This document shows positions 24,953-34,450 of a stretch of 64,000 nucleotides of DNA, piece by piece (position 1 is the first letter of the stretch; each line of letters begins with the position of its first letter). The stretch is from contig NZ_WOWO01000002.1 of assembly GCF_009831455.1 (NCBI RefSeq), forward strand, positions 868,001 to 932,000, in the 5' to 3' direction. This stretch comes from Salinirussus salinus (GTDB lineage: Archaea > Halobacteriota > Halobacteria > Halobacteriales > Haloarculaceae). The notes under the pieces were generated by a model. The model ran no database searches and had not been told where the DNA came from. It saw only the letters and a program-made list of their open reading frames with translations. The translations under genes and the position numbers were made by a program.

Positions 24953-26404
24953 ATGGGGCTGAGCAAGCGGGGTTACGCGTGGCTCGGGGCCGGGCTGGCG
25001 GCGCTGCTGTCGGGGCTGGTCGCACGCGACATCTACGTGGACTGGGCCGTCGAGGGGAAACCGCTCTGGTCGACACTGGTCGAGAACGCCGTCCCGCTCG
25101 CGCTGGGTGGGGTGCTGTTTCTCGCCGTCTACTGGACCTACAGCCGCCACGACGCGGACTACGTCTCGCGGGTCACGCGGTGGCAGTACGTCGGCGCCGT
25201 CGGCATCTTCGGCATCGTCGGCTGGGTGGTCGCCCTCCAGCTCGTCCAGGGCGAGTTGAAGCCGTACCTGCTCGTCCTCCAGACCTCGCTGGGGGGCGCG
25301 GTCGCCGGGACCGTCGTGGGGTACGCGACCGCGAACCTGGACGAGGCGCGCCGCACGGTCGAGCGCGAGCGCGACCGGTTCGAGGCCCTCTTCGAGAACG
25401 CGCCCGCCGAAGTCGTCGACTGCCGGGTCGGCGGGGACGAACTCCTCATCGACCGCGCCAACGGGGCCTTCCTCCAGGCCACGAACCTGCGGCGCGAGGA
25501 GGCGGTCGGAAGCCGGCTCTCGGAGGTCGTCGCCCACGAGGAGGCGACCATCGACGAGATACGCCGGGCGCTGGCCGACCGGGAACAACTCGAGACCGAG
25601 ACCGTCACCCCGACCGACGACGGCCGCCGGTACTTCCAGGTCCGGGTGGTCCCCTACGGCACGGACCGGGGCTATGTCGTCTACACCGACGTGACCGACC
25701 TGAAGGAGACCCAGCGCGAACTCGAGACGGCCGTCGACCAACTGGAGCGGTCGAACGACCGCCTCCAGCAGTTCGCCTACGTCGCCTCCCACGACCTCCA
25801 GGAGCCGCTGCGGATGATCTCCAGTTACGTCGACCTGCTCGCGACCGAGTACGGGGACGAACTCGGCGACGAGGCCGACGAGTACATCGAGTACGCCGTC
25901 GACGGGGCCGAGCGGATGCAGGACATGATCGACGGGCTGCTGGACTACTCGCGGGTCCGCTCGCAGGGCGAGGCGTTCACCGAGGTCGACGCCGCGACCG
26001 TCGCCGAGCAGGTCCGTCGGGACCTGGAGCTGCTCGCCGAGGAGCACGGCGCGACGGTGACCGTCGACGACCTCCCGACCGTCGAGGCCGACCGCGACCA
26101 GCTCGCACAGGTGTTCCGGAATCTCGTCGAGAACGCCCTGGAGCACGGCGGGACGACGGTCCGCGTCGGCGCCGAGCGACGCGACGACGCCGTCGTCTTC
26201 TCCGTTGACGACGACGGTCCGGGCATCCCCGAAGACGAGCAGGATGCGGTCTTCGACCTCTTCGAGCAACGCGACCGCGACAGCGACGGGACGGGCATGG
26301 GGCTGGCGATCTGCCGGCGGATCGTCGACCGCCACGGCGGGGACATCTGGGTCGAATCCGAGCCCGGCGAGGGGACGACGTTCCGCTTCTCGGTCCCGGA
26401 TTGA
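24953..26404 (+). CDS. Membrane-bound PAS-domain histidine kinase
   Basis: A 483-residue sensor kinase. Three or four N-terminal membrane segments (about residues 8-24, 46-62, 79-98, 107-123) are followed by a PAS domain (ERDRFEALFENAPAEVV, residues about 137-250), a short coiled coil, and a HisKA domain of the phytochrome-like type (FAYVASHDLQEPL, H280). The ATPase domain has NLVENALEHG, DDGPGIPED and GTGMGLAICRRI. No response regulator is adjacent downstream. The 276 bp upstream contain only a probable promoter. Confidence 0.9.
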   Translation: MGLSKRGYAWLGAGLAALLSGLVARDIYVDWAVEGKPLWSTLVENAVPLALGGVLFLAVYWTYSRHDADYVSRVTRWQYVGAVGIFGIVGWVVALQLVQGELKPYLLVLQTSLGGAVAGTVVGYATANLDEARRTVERERDRFEALFENAPAEVVDCRVGGDELLIDRANGAFLQATNLRREEAVGSRLSEVVAHEEATIDEIRRALADREQLETETVTPTDDGRRYFQVRVVPYGTDRGYVVYTDVTDLKETQRELETAVDQLERSNDRLQQFAYVASHDLQEPLRMISSYVDLLATEYGDELGDEADEYIEYAVDGAERMQDMIDGLLDYSRVRSQGEAFTEVDAATVAEQVRRDLELLAEEHGATVTVDDLPTVEADRDQLAQVFRNLVENALEHGGTTVRVGAERRDDAVVFSVDDDGPGIPEDEQDAVFDLFEQRDRDSDGTGMGLAICRRIVDRHGGDIWVESEPGEGTTFRFSVPD

Positions 26405-26489
26405 GGCGTCGCGGCGATGGCCGCGGCCGGTCGAGTCACTCGGTTCGGCCACCACAACACACAGGTGGGCGGCCCCGCTACCCCCGGCC

Positions 26490-26822
26490 ATGGCACTCGG
26501 TGGGACGGCAAAGAAACTCCAGAAGGTCATCGACGCCGCCGAACAGCTCTACAGCAAGATGAACGAGGTGATCGAGCGGGTCGGGAAGGTCGAGGAGGAC
26601 CTCGAGAAGACCAGCGGACAGGTCGACGGTATCGAGCGCGAACTCGCCGAGCAGCGCGCGCTCGTCGAGGCGCTCGCCGAACGGCAGGGCGTCGACGTCG
26701 AGGAAACGCTCGCGGCCGCCGACCTTCCGGAGACCGCGGCAGACGAGGGCGGAGACGGGGACGGGGCGGACGCGGGCGGTGGGGACGACGGAGCCGGGAC
26801 GACCGAAGCAACGGCCGAGTGA
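26490..26822 (+). CDS. DUF5798 family protein
   Basis: A 110-residue haloarchaeal protein starting MALGGTAKKLQKVIDAAEQLYSKM, the family's N-terminal signature. A predicted coiled coil spans about residues 10-65, and the C-terminus is a disordered Gly/Asp/Ala-rich acidic tail. It is of unknown function. The ATG at 26490 fits the family length; the longer frame upstream overlaps the kinase and is not conserved. It sits between the kinase and the lipid-carrier-like gene in the same orientation. Confidence 0.8.
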   Translation: MALGGTAKKLQKVIDAAEQLYSKMNEVIERVGKVEEDLEKTSGQVDGIERELAEQRALVEALAERQGVDVEETLAAADLPETAADEGGDGDGADAGGGDDGAGTTEATAE

Positions 26823-26932
26823 CCCTCCCCACCCGTCTGTGACGGGTGCGTCGCCGGCCGGAACAGGGCCGCAACACCCCGGACGTTCCGAAGCGCTTAT
26901 ACTTTGACGCCCGCCTCCTGACACTCGTGCGG

Positions 26933-28165
26933 ATGCCCTCCAACGCTCCCTCCCCCCGTCACGTAGCGCTGGCCCTCGTCGCGGTGGCCGTGGTGGCCGC
27001 CGGCGTCCTCGCCCTCGCCCCCGCCGACAGCGGCGCGGACGCCACAGCCGGCCAGCACATCGGCCACAACGCCTCCGAGCGGCTCCAGTCCCTCGAGGGA
27101 CTCACCGCGACCGTCGAGACGACGCTGGTCCGGGGCAACGAGACCGACCGGACGGTCAGACGCGTTAGTATGCGACCCGGGACCGGCGAGGTCAGGTCGG
27201 AGCCGGTCGGCGGGAACGGGTCGGTGGTCGTCTCCAACGGGACGGTCATGTGGCTGTACGACCCCGCCGACCGCGAGGCCACGCGGCTGGAGGTCTCCGG
27301 GATCAGGTCGACAACCGACACCCAGGGCGAGCGCATCGAGCGGCTGTTCAACCGCCTGAACGTCAGCCGGGCGGCCGCCGGGGAATCCGAGACGGCCCCG
27401 CCCTCGCCGCGGCTCGTCCCCCTGCCGGTCGTTCCGGCGGGTCCGGCCGCCGGGGCGGCGCCGGAGGGCGTGAATCGAACGAGTTTCGGCGTCCGGTACG
27501 AGGGCACCGACACCGTCGACGGGCGGGAGACGTACGTCCTCACGCTGACGACCGGGGCCGACGGCGGCGCGAACCTCGAGAGCTACACACAGCGGATGTA
27601 CGTCGACGCGGAGTGGTTCGTCCCGCTGCGGACCCACACGGAGTGGACGCTCGACGGCGAGCGGGTCACGGTGACGAGCGTCTACCGGAACGTCACCTTC
27701 GAGCCGGGGCTCTCGGACTCCGTCTTCCGGTTCGACCCGCCCGAGAACGTCACCGTGACCGAGGGACCGAGCGTGGCGGTCGAGGCGTACGACTCCGTCG
27801 GGGCGCTCGAGGAGAACACCTCGGTGTCGGTCCCCGACCCGGACGTGCCGCCGTCGTTCGACCTCGAGACCGCCCGGTCGACGGCCGGGGAGGGACGGTC
27901 GGTATCGCTGCAGTACGCCAACGCGACCTCGCGGCTGACCGTCAGCAAGAGCGTGGCGGCGAACGCCACCAACGGCACGGCCGGGAACGTCACCGGCGAC
28001 GGCGGCGAGCGGGTGACCGTCGGCGGGCAGGAGGGCGTCTACCGGCAGGTCGCCACCAGCAGACTCGTCTCCTGGTCGTGTGACGGGGTCCGGTACACGG
28101 TTTCGGGCACCGGCGTGAGCCGCGGCCTGGTCCTCGAGGTCGCGGACTCGGTCGGCTGCGGGTAG
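26933..28165 (+). CDS. Exported LolA-like protein
   Basis: A 410-residue secreted or membrane-anchored protein. The N-terminus has one hydrophobic segment (LALVAVAVVAAGVLALA, about residues 10-26), then an extracellular region rich in Asn-X-Ser/Thr glycosylation sites. The middle (about residues 45-270) has the open beta-barrel pattern of LolA/LppX-type lipoprotein carriers (SLEGLTATVETTLV, TVMWLYDPADREATRLE, RMYVDAEWFVPLRTHTEW). In archaea the cargo is unknown. A GTG at 26927 is an alternative start; a TATA-like gcttatact (26895-26903) favours either. It is convergent with the CoA-binding protein gene, with 1 bp between them. Confidence 0.75.
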   Translation: MPSNAPSPRHVALALVAVAVVAAGVLALAPADSGADATAGQHIGHNASERLQSLEGLTATVETTLVRGNETDRTVRRVSMRPGTGEVRSEPVGGNGSVVVSNGTVMWLYDPADREATRLEVSGIRSTTDTQGERIERLFNRLNVSRAAAGESETAPPSPRLVPLPVVPAGPAAGAAPEGVNRTSFGVRYEGTDTVDGRETYVLTLTTGADGGANLESYTQRMYVDAEWFVPLRTHTEWTLDGERVTVTSVYRNVTFEPGLSDSVFRFDPPENVTVTEGPSVAVEAYDSVGALEENTSVSVPDPDVPPSFDLETARSTAGEGRSVSLQYANATSRLTVSKSVAANATNGTAGNVTGDGGERVTVGGQEGVYRQVATSRLVSWSCDGVRYTVSGTGVSRGLVLEVADSVGCG

Positions 28166-28166
28166 C

Positions 28167-28574
28167 TCACAGCAGCCGGGCGTGTTCGACTTTGATGCAT
28201 CTGTCCTGGACGACGCGTTTGCCGGCCGCCTCCGCGCGGGCGGCGGCCTCGTCGTCTCTGATCCCCAGCTGCGTCCAGATGACACCCGCGTCCTCGCGGC
28301 CGAGGGCCTCGTCGACGATCCCGTCGACCTCCTCGCTGGGCCGGAACACGTCGACGATGTCGACCTCGTCGGGGACCTCGGACAGCGAGTCGTATGCGGT
28401 CCGGCCGAACACCTCCTCGGCGAAGGGGTTGACCGGGACCACGTCGTAGCCGTGGTCGAGCAGGTACCGGGGGATGTCGTGGGCGTCCTTCCCGGGGGTC
28501 GCCGAACAGCCCACGACCGCGACGCTGTCGAGCGCGAGTATCTCGCGGAGTTCCTCGTCGGAGTCGGCTGGCAT
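28167..28574 (-). CDS. CoA-binding domain protein (YccU-like)
   Basis: A 135-residue single-domain protein with a Rossmann-like CoA-binding fold: SVAVVGCSATPGKDAHDIPRYLLDHGYDVVPVNP, then FGRTAYDSLSEVP and the end VVQDRCIKVEH. Such proteins resemble the first domain of acetyl-CoA synthetase (ADP-forming) or succinyl-CoA synthetase but have no catalytic partner. Their role is unknown, possibly CoA sensing or redox protection through the conserved Cys in DRCIK. The ATG at 28574 gives the typical length. Confidence 0.88.
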   Translation of the reverse strand: MPADSDEELREILALDSVAVVGCSATPGKDAHDIPRYLLDHGYDVVPVNPFAEEVFGRTAYDSLSEVPDEVDIVDVFRPSEEVDGIVDEALGREDAGVIWTQLGIRDDEAAARAEAAGKRVVQDRCIKVEHARLL

Positions 28575-28672
28575 ACCGGGAGCGAGGCCGCCGCCGGTCA
28601 AAAGCCTGCCGTCGGACGCGGGTCTCGGCTCCCGGCGGACACTGCCTCCGGCGGCGCTCGCGCCCGGCGTGC

Positions 28673-29305
28673 TCACCCCCCTGCCGCGCTCGCGCCCGGG
28701 TCGGGGAGCCTGACGCTGACCTCGCGGTCCTCGTCGACCTCGACGACGCCGTCGAACAGCTGCGTGAGCGTGTTCATCGTCTCCGGGTCGTGGGCCGTCG
28801 AGTCGACGACGTAGAGCCCCAGGGCGCCGGCGTCCTCGACCCGGTTCGTGAACACGTGCATGAACTGGAAGACCGTCTGGAGGTCGGTGTACATCAGAAG
28901 CGTCGACAGCGAGTCGAGCAGGACCCGGTTGCGCCGGTACCCGCGCTCGTAGAACTCCTCGAGAAACTCCGAGAAACTGATCCCGATCCCCGTCATGTCC
29001 GTCGGGGAGGAGACGTAGGTCACGGACTCGGAGTCCGTGGGCGAGCCCCCCTGATTCCGGGTCACGCAGTCGACGACACCGACGGCGGCGCTCCCGGGGT
29101 CGGCCACCAGCGACCGGTACTCGGAGAGCACGCGCTCGGCGGAGTCGCGGGTGGTGACGGCCACCGCTCCCTCGCCGGCGGCCGCCCCCGCCGCCAGCAG
29201 CTCCATCGCCAGGCGCCGCTTGCCGGTGAGCGGCGGCCCGGCGACCAGGAGGTTCGTCCCCGGGTCGACGGTGGCGTCGTCGAGTTCCGGTCCGAGGTCG
29301 TACAT
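28673..29305 (-). CDS. RecA-superfamily (KaiC/RAD55-like) ATPase
   Basis: A 210-residue protein of the RecA fold often found next to haloarchaeal signalling genes. It has a Walker A-like GPPLTGKR (about residues 23-30) and a Walker B-like segment VLLDSLSTLLMY (about 127-138). Relatives such as RAD55-like or KaiC-like proteins bind ATP and act in signalling rather than recombination; that role here is inference. It is small for the family and has no second ATPase domain. Confidence 0.75.
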   Translation of the reverse strand: MYDLGPELDDATVDPGTNLLVAGPPLTGKRRLAMELLAAGAAAGEGAVAVTTRDSAERVLSEYRSLVADPGSAAVGVVDCVTRNQGGSPTDSESVTYVSSPTDMTGIGISFSEFLEEFYERGYRRNRVLLDSLSTLLMYTDLQTVFQFMHVFTNRVEDAGALGLYVVDSTAHDPETMNTLTQLFDGVVEVDEDREVSVRLPDPGASAAGG

Positions 29306-29453
29306 TGGCGGTCGGGGTGGCGGAGACAGCGCGCCGCGTCGCGGGTCGTCCGGCCGTGCCTGCAGGCTCCGTGGCCGGGTACAAATGGTTTGCTGTTCAC
29401 CACCCCTTTTGCCACCCTAAACGCCAAGGTGGCCCCGGGTCACAGAGTGTGGT

Positions 29454-30257
29454 ATGGCGACACCAGAGCCAGACCACGGAAGTTACGAGAACTTCGAGAC
29501 GAGCTTCGAGGACGGCGTGCTCCGGGCGGAGATCCACAGCACCGCCGACATGAACGCGCTGAGCGACACGATGTCCGACGAGCTGCTCGACCTCGCGGTC
29601 CGGCTCCACGAGGAACACGTCCGGTGTTTCGTCCTCACCGGCTCCGACGGCGTGTTCTGTGCCGGCGGCGACGTCACCAGCTTCACCAGCGAGAGCCCCT
29701 CCGCCGGGATGCGCAAGGGCGCCTCGGTGCTGCACGACGCCATCGTCCAGTTCCACGAGGCCGAGGTCCCGATCGTCACCGGGATCAACGGCCCCGCGGT
29801 GGGTGCGGGGTTCAGCCTCGCCATCTTCGGCGACTACGTACTCGCGAGCGAGAACGCCTACTTCCAGTTCGGCTACCCCGGCATCGGCGCGACCGGCGAC
29901 GGCTCGGCGACGTACTACCTTCCCCGGGTGGTCGGGCTCCGGCAGGCGAAGCGGCTCGCGCTCACAAACGACAAGGTCCAGCCCGAGGAGGCCGTCGACC
30001 TCGGGCTCGCGACCGAGGCCGTCGACCACGAGGAGTTCGACGACCGGCTGACGGAGCTCGCCGGCGAGATAGCCCGGGGCCCGACGGTCGCGCTCGGGCG
30101 GACACAGCGGCTGCTCGACCACAGCACCTCCGCGAGCCTCGAGGAACAGCTCGCCGCCGAGACCGACACCATCGCCCGGACCGCGAACACCGAGGACTTC
30201 CGGGAAGGAGTCCGTGCGTTCACCGAGGGCGAGCGCCCCGAATTCGAGGGGAAGTGA
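29454..30257 (+). CDS. Enoyl-CoA hydratase/isomerase family protein
   Basis: A 267-residue crotonase-fold enzyme. It has the CoA/oxyanion-hole motifs CAGGDVTSF (about residue 69) and NGPAVGAGFSLAIFGDY (about 112-128), and the FGYPGIGATGDGSATYYLPR stretch in place of the usual glutamate-bearing loop. Its exact reaction (hydration or isomerisation of enoyl-CoA) is open. A second crotonase lies at 42968-43765. A TATA-like element before the ATG is weak. It is convergent with the MBL hydrolase, with 4 bp between them. Confidence 0.85.
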   Translation: MATPEPDHGSYENFETSFEDGVLRAEIHSTADMNALSDTMSDELLDLAVRLHEEHVRCFVLTGSDGVFCAGGDVTSFTSESPSAGMRKGASVLHDAIVQFHEAEVPIVTGINGPAVGAGFSLAIFGDYVLASENAYFQFGYPGIGATGDGSATYYLPRVVGLRQAKRLALTNDKVQPEEAVDLGLATEAVDHEEFDDRLTELAGEIARGPTVALGRTQRLLDHSTSASLEEQLAAETDTIARTANTEDFREGVRAFTEGERPEFEGK

Positions 30258-30261
30258 CGGC

Positions 30262-31167
30262 TCAGGCCGGCGCGGCGACCACGTAGGGGCGGCGCTCGAC
30301 GCGGATCTCTCCCCGCTCGGCAAGGTGGACGGCGTAGGCCGAGGCGACGTTCGCGAGGAAGGAGACGGTCGCCTCGGTCGCGTTCAGCGCTTCCACGGCG
30401 AGTTCGTGGGACGCGAGCTCACCGTGCTCCTCGACGGCCGCGAGTATCGCCTCTTCGGCCCGGCGGGCCTTCTCCAGGGCGTCGTCCACGCGGGCGGCGG
30501 GGTCGTCCATCGGGTCGCCGTGTCCCGGCAACAGGAGCTCCGGGTCGGCCTCCCGGAGCCGCCGGAGGCCGGTCTTGTACTCGCCGATGTCCCAGTGGAC
30601 CGGGCCGTACATGAAGTGGCCGTTGGTCGAGACGATGTCGCCCGACAGCGCCACGCCCGACGGCTCGTGGTGAAGCGTCATGTGCTGGTGGGAGTGGCCG
30701 GGCGTGTGGACGACCTCACAGTCGTAGGGCCCCACGCGGACCGTGTCGCCGTGGCCGACGACCCGCTCGAAGGCGACCTCGTCGGTGGCGTAGTCGAGGT
30801 CGACCGGGAAGTAGACGTCGTCGGGTTCGGGATCGCCCTCGTACAGCCCCGAGGAGAGGGCAGCCATCTCCTCGCGGGCCTCGACGAGGTACCCGTCGTA
30901 CTGCCGGACCAAGTCTTCGGCGCCCTCGTAGACGACGTGGGGGAGCTCTGTCACCGCGTCGACCGTCAGCGAGCCGCCGACGTGGTCGATGTGGGGGTGG
31001 GTCAGGACGACCCGCTCGACGCCCGCGAGGCGGTCCTCGAGGGCCGCTTCCAGGCGCTCGACGGACTCGTCGCAGACGTGGCCGGTGTCGACCAGCGTGT
31101 CCCCGACCCGGTAGGCGTTGGCCCCGCCGTAGTGGGGCTGGACGAGTTCGATGCGCTCGTAGTCCAT
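30262..31167 (-). CDS. MBL-fold metallo-hydrolase
   Basis: A 301-residue metallo-beta-lactamase-fold hydrolase. Metal-binding motif THPHIDHVGG (about residues 59-68), HTPGHSHQH (about 161-169) and GDIVSTNGH supply the two-metal site. The C-terminal third contains a winged-helix-like region (HGELASHELAVEALNATEAT) seen in LACTB2-like hydrolases. The substrate may be a CoA thioester, lactone or nucleic acid; nothing decides. The ATG at 31167 gives the family start. Confidence 0.88.
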   Translation of the reverse strand: MDYERIELVQPHYGGANAYRVGDTLVDTGHVCDESVERLEAALEDRLAGVERVVLTHPHIDHVGGSLTVDAVTELPHVVYEGAEDLVRQYDGYLVEAREEMAALSSGLYEGDPEPDDVYFPVDLDYATDEVAFERVVGHGDTVRVGPYDCEVVHTPGHSHQHMTLHHEPSGVALSGDIVSTNGHFMYGPVHWDIGEYKTGLRRLREADPELLLPGHGDPMDDPAARVDDALEKARRAEEAILAAVEEHGELASHELAVEALNATEATVSFLANVASAYAVHLAERGEIRVERRPYVVAAPA

Positions 31168-31222
31168 ACGCCCACCACCAGGGGCGGGGACAAGAATGGT
31201 GGCGTCGGCAGTCAGTCCCCGG

Positions 31223-32530
31223 TCAGGTCGCGCCGGGACGCGGCCGCGGCAGCGACCGGTGGCGGCGCGGGGGCACGAGGAAGTAGCCCCGCCGGCGGGT
31301 GAAGATGTACTCGAGGATGCCATTATTAACGCGCTGGCGGACCGCAGGCGTCTCTTCGGTGACGTCTTCGCCGTTCATCGCCCGCCGGACGGCCTCGAAC
31401 TCCCCGACGTGTCGCTGCAGGGAGGGGAAGTGGAGGCTCGCGACCTGCTGGTCTGAGCCGATGTCGTCGGTCGACTCGAAGTGCCTGCGCAGCAGGCGGA
31501 CGTTGCCCTCCCCGTCCCGGTTCGTGCGGGCGGCCTTCTGGGCGTGGCCCACGCGGCCGTGCTCGCGGGCGTCGGCCATGAGGTCGTCGACGAAGCGGTC
31601 GATCCCGCTGTCGTCGCCCAGGTTCGACCCGACACCTTCGACGAGTCCCTCCTCGGCGTGGCCCGGGCTGAACAGCTCCATCACCCGCTGGTCGTAGGTC
31701 TGCTCGCCGTACCAGTCCTCGAGGCGCTGGCGGATGTTCGAAATCACCTTGGTTGTGCCGCCGGCCATCGGCCCCTCTTCGATGGTGACGTACTCCTCGG
31801 TAGCCTGGTTCCCCCTGAACCCGGCCTCGAAGCCCATGAACAGCGGCGAGGCCTCGGGCACGGGGTCGCCGTCGGGGATCCCCGCGGCGTCCTGGTGCTC
31901 GGCGGGCAGGCCCGCGCCGACGAAGCCGGTCCGCCGGGAGTCCACAGTCAAAGCGTCGGTGAGCCGGGCGGCGACCTCCTCGCCGTTCGCGGTCCCCCGG
32001 TCCCCGGTCAGCGCCGCTTCGGCCTCGAGTACCACGTCCGCGCGGTCGCTGGCGAGGTGGACGACGGCGTCCTGGGTGTCGAAGGTCGGGGTCTCGAACG
32101 AAGAGAGCGCGCGGGGCCGGGGTAGCTCGACGTTGTCGGGGAGGGCGGCGTCGAACCGGTCGAAGTAGGACCGGGAGTAGGCGACCGAGTGGACCAGCCC
32201 CTCACTGCTCCACTCGTAGGCCCGGTCGAGCGTCGACAGCGCCTCCTCGACGACCCGGCGGTCCTCGGTCGTCGGCGGGCCGTCGCCGTCGAGGCTCACG
32301 TACAGCAGGACCTGGTGGTTCGGGAGCAGCGTGTTGCCGTGCTCGTCGGTCCGGAGGGAGGCGTTCCAGGCGTGCTGGCTGGCGGGCTTCGCGTCGGGGT
32401 TACCCGTCGGGACCGGGTCGCGCTCGCGGTCGGCCTCGCCGAGGCAGGCCGCGAGCGCGCTCGCGCCGCCGAGGGCGACCGCCGCCTTCAGCACGTCCCG
32501 GCGGGGAACGCTCCCGTCGGTGAGGGCCAT
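31223..32530 (-). CDS. Tat-exported DyP-type peroxidase-like lipoprotein
   Basis: A 435-residue protein with a twin-arginine signal (PRRDVLKAAVALGG, residues 9-22) followed by a lipobox-like ALAAC with Cys29, so it is probably anchored outside the cell. The C-terminal half resembles DyP/EfeB haem peroxidases: GFRGN, GGTTKVISNIRQRLEDWY, and the segment FHFPSLQRHVGEFEAVRR-like (LHFPSLQRHVGEFEAV). The proximal-His region would be VGHAQKAARTN. The DyP distal Asp is not obvious to me, so enzymatic activity is uncertain. It is divergent from the Tat lipoprotein at 32715. Confidence 0.62.
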   Translation of the reverse strand: MALTDGSVPRRDVLKAAVALGGASALAACLGEADRERDPVPTGNPDAKPASQHAWNASLRTDEHGNTLLPNHQVLLYVSLDGDGPPTTEDRRVVEEALSTLDRAYEWSSEGLVHSVAYSRSYFDRFDAALPDNVELPRPRALSSFETPTFDTQDAVVHLASDRADVVLEAEAALTGDRGTANGEEVAARLTDALTVDSRRTGFVGAGLPAEHQDAAGIPDGDPVPEASPLFMGFEAGFRGNQATEEYVTIEEGPMAGGTTKVISNIRQRLEDWYGEQTYDQRVMELFSPGHAEEGLVEGVGSNLGDDSGIDRFVDDLMADAREHGRVGHAQKAARTNRDGEGNVRLLRRHFESTDDIGSDQQVASLHFPSLQRHVGEFEAVRRAMNGEDVTEETPAVRQRVNNGILEYIFTRRRGYFLVPPRRHRSLPRPRPGAT

Positions 32531-32714
32531 ACCCGTGGTTCGGGCCCGACCAGCAAGTGGGTTGCGTCCTGCGGTTCGGTCGGGGCCACTCGCCCACTCC
32601 GTCGAAGATCCCGTACGTTTCTGGTCCGTATCCCGGAGGAAGTTCGTCCTCTCCGGCGGCCAGACCTATGCAAAAGACAATAATAACGATAATGACACCT
32701 GCCGACCGCGGCAC

Positions 32715-33470
32715 ATGGGATTGCCAACCAGGCGACAGGTAGTGCTCGCGTGCGCGAGCGGGGCGGCGGCCGCGCTCGCCGGCTGCAGCGGTGACCAGAG
32801 CACTCCGGGCGGGACGGACGACGGGGCGCCGACAGACGGCTCCGGCGACGGCCCCACCGCGACCGAGGACGCCGGCGGAGGGACCGACGGCTCCGGAAGC
32901 GGGACCGGGACGACGGACGGCGGCGGAACGGACAGTGGGGCCCCACAGCTCGGCGACACGGTCGTGTTCCCCGACTCCTTCGCCATGACGGCGACGGTGT
33001 CGACAGGCGGACAGACCTTCGAGATGTCGGGGCGGTTCGACGGGGAGGACCTCTACTGGGAGTTCGAACAGGGAGGGCAGGTGATAGAGTGGTATCTCGT
33101 CGGCGAGAGCAGCTACGTCGTCACGGGAGGGCAGTGTTTCAGCGGGTCGCTCCAGCAGGGCATCAGCCGGGAGGACGTCGACCCGGGCACGTTCTCCGAG
33201 GGAGCGTCGGCGAACCCCGCCGTCGAGCCGGTCGGTACGGACACCATCGACGGGGAAGAGGTGCTGGTCTACGAGGTGTCGGGGAGCGGTGCAGCGGGCG
33301 GGGAGACCCTGACCTACTACGTCCTCGCCGACTCGGGCTACCCCCGGCGGATCGAGTCGGAGTCGATGCAGTGGGACTTCCACTCCTGGGGTGAGGTCGA
33401 GCCGGTCGAGGCACCCGAGATGGACTGCCGGACGATGCCGGGCTCGACCCCCGCACAGTCCGGTGGATAG
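32715..33470 (+). CDS. Tat-exported lipoprotein of unknown function
   Basis: A 251-residue secreted protein. It has twin arginines in PTRRQVVLAC followed by lipobox LAGC, then a 45-residue Gly/Ser/Thr/Asp linker. The C-terminal domain is beta-rich (TVVFPDSFAMTATVSTGGQTFEMSGRFDGEDLY, EWYLVGESSYVV) and has two or three cysteines that could pair (GQCFSG, MDCRTM). I do not recognise a family. An AT-rich stretch (about 32675-32695) provides the promoter. It shares a 184-bp divergent space with the DyP-like gene. Confidence 0.7.
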   Translation: MGLPTRRQVVLACASGAAAALAGCSGDQSTPGGTDDGAPTDGSGDGPTATEDAGGGTDGSGSGTGTTDGGGTDSGAPQLGDTVVFPDSFAMTATVSTGGQTFEMSGRFDGEDLYWEFEQGGQVIEWYLVGESSYVVTGGQCFSGSLQQGISREDVDPGTFSEGASANPAVEPVGTDTIDGEEVLVYEVSGSGAAGGETLTYYVLADSGYPRRIESESMQWDFHSWGEVEPVEAPEMDCRTMPGSTPAQSGG

Positions 33471-33610
33471 GGCCCCACGGGTCGGCGTTTCCGCCGCTTG
33501 CCGGACCTGCGGGCCGGGCGTCCACCTGCGGACGGGCCGGTCCCCGGAGCACACGACAGCGCTCGGGTTCCGGACAACAACTATACCCTGTGCTGTCGAA
33601 CCCGGCAGTC

Positions 33611-34450
33611 GTGAACTCACACACCATCTCCGGCGGCGGGGGCGTCGACCTCCGCGTCGACGAGACCGGGAACCCGGACGGCCGACCGGTCCTCTTCGTC
33701 CACGGGTACTCCCAGTCCCGGCTGTGCTGGAGCCGTCAGCTGGAGTCGGAGCTCGCGGACGACTTCCGGTTGGTCGCCATGGACAACCGCGGTCACGGCC
33801 GGTCGGACAAGCCCGAGGGCGCGTACGCCGACTCGGCGCTGTGGGCCGAGGACGTCCACTCGGTCATCGAGGGCCTCGACCTGGACCAGCCCGTGCTGGT
33901 CGGCTGGTCCTACGGCGGACTCGTCATCTCCGACTACCTGGGGGAGTACGGTGACGAGCACGTCGCCGGTATCAACCTCGTGGGGGCGATCTCGAAAAAC
34001 GGGACCGGAGACGCGATGGCCGTCATCGGCGAGGACTTCACCGACCGGGTCCCGGGCTTCGAGAGCACCGACATCGAGGAGAGCGTCGCGACGCTGGAGC
34101 GGTTCCTGCGGGACTGCATGTACGCGGAGCCGTCGCCGGAGGACCTGTCGTTCATGCTCGGCTACAACGTCCTCGTGCCGCCACGCGTCCGGACGGCCCT
34201 GCACTCCCGGACGGTGACCCACGACGACGACCTCCGGGCGGTCGAGGTCCCGGTGCTGGTCACCCACGGGGAGGCAGACGGGATCGTCCTGCCCGCGGCT
34301 GCCGAGGAACACGCCGACCTCATCGAGACCGCAGAAACGTCGTTCTACCCCGAGGTCGGCCACTCGCCGTTCTGGGAGGCCACGGAGCGGTTCAACCGCG
34401 AACTCCGCGAGTTCGTCGGGTCGACCGACCCGCCTCGGAGGGACAAGTAG
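33611..34450 (+). CDS. Alpha/beta-hydrolase fold enzyme
   Basis: A 279-residue hydrolase. Oxyanion motif VHGYSQSRLCW, nucleophile elbow GWSYGG (Ser about residue 103), an acid residue in HGEADGIV and the catalytic His in EVGHSPFWE are all in order. It resembles haloperoxidase/esterase-type members; the substrate is unknown. A TATA-like element (ctatacc, 33581-33587) fits a leaderless start at GTG 33611 (VNSHTIS); a GTG at 33590 would overlap the promoter. Confidence 0.85.
   Translation: MNSHTISGGGGVDLRVDETGNPDGRPVLFVHGYSQSRLCWSRQLESELADDFRLVAMDNRGHGRSDKPEGAYADSALWAEDVHSVIEGLDLDQPVLVGWSYGGLVISDYLGEYGDEHVAGINLVGAISKNGTGDAMAVIGEDFTDRVPGFESTDIEESVATLERFLRDCMYAEPSPEDLSFMLGYNVLVPPRVRTALHSRTVTHDDDLRAVEVPVLVTHGEADGIVLPAAAEEHADLIETAETSFYPEVGHSPFWEATERFNRELREFVGSTDPPRRDK

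Noticed and set aside
32791-32990. Gly/Ser/Thr-rich repeat-like stretch as a CRISPR or DNA repeat
   Set aside because: It is the low-complexity linker of a Tat lipoprotein; units are irregular and no spacers exist. No CRISPR array was found in the window.
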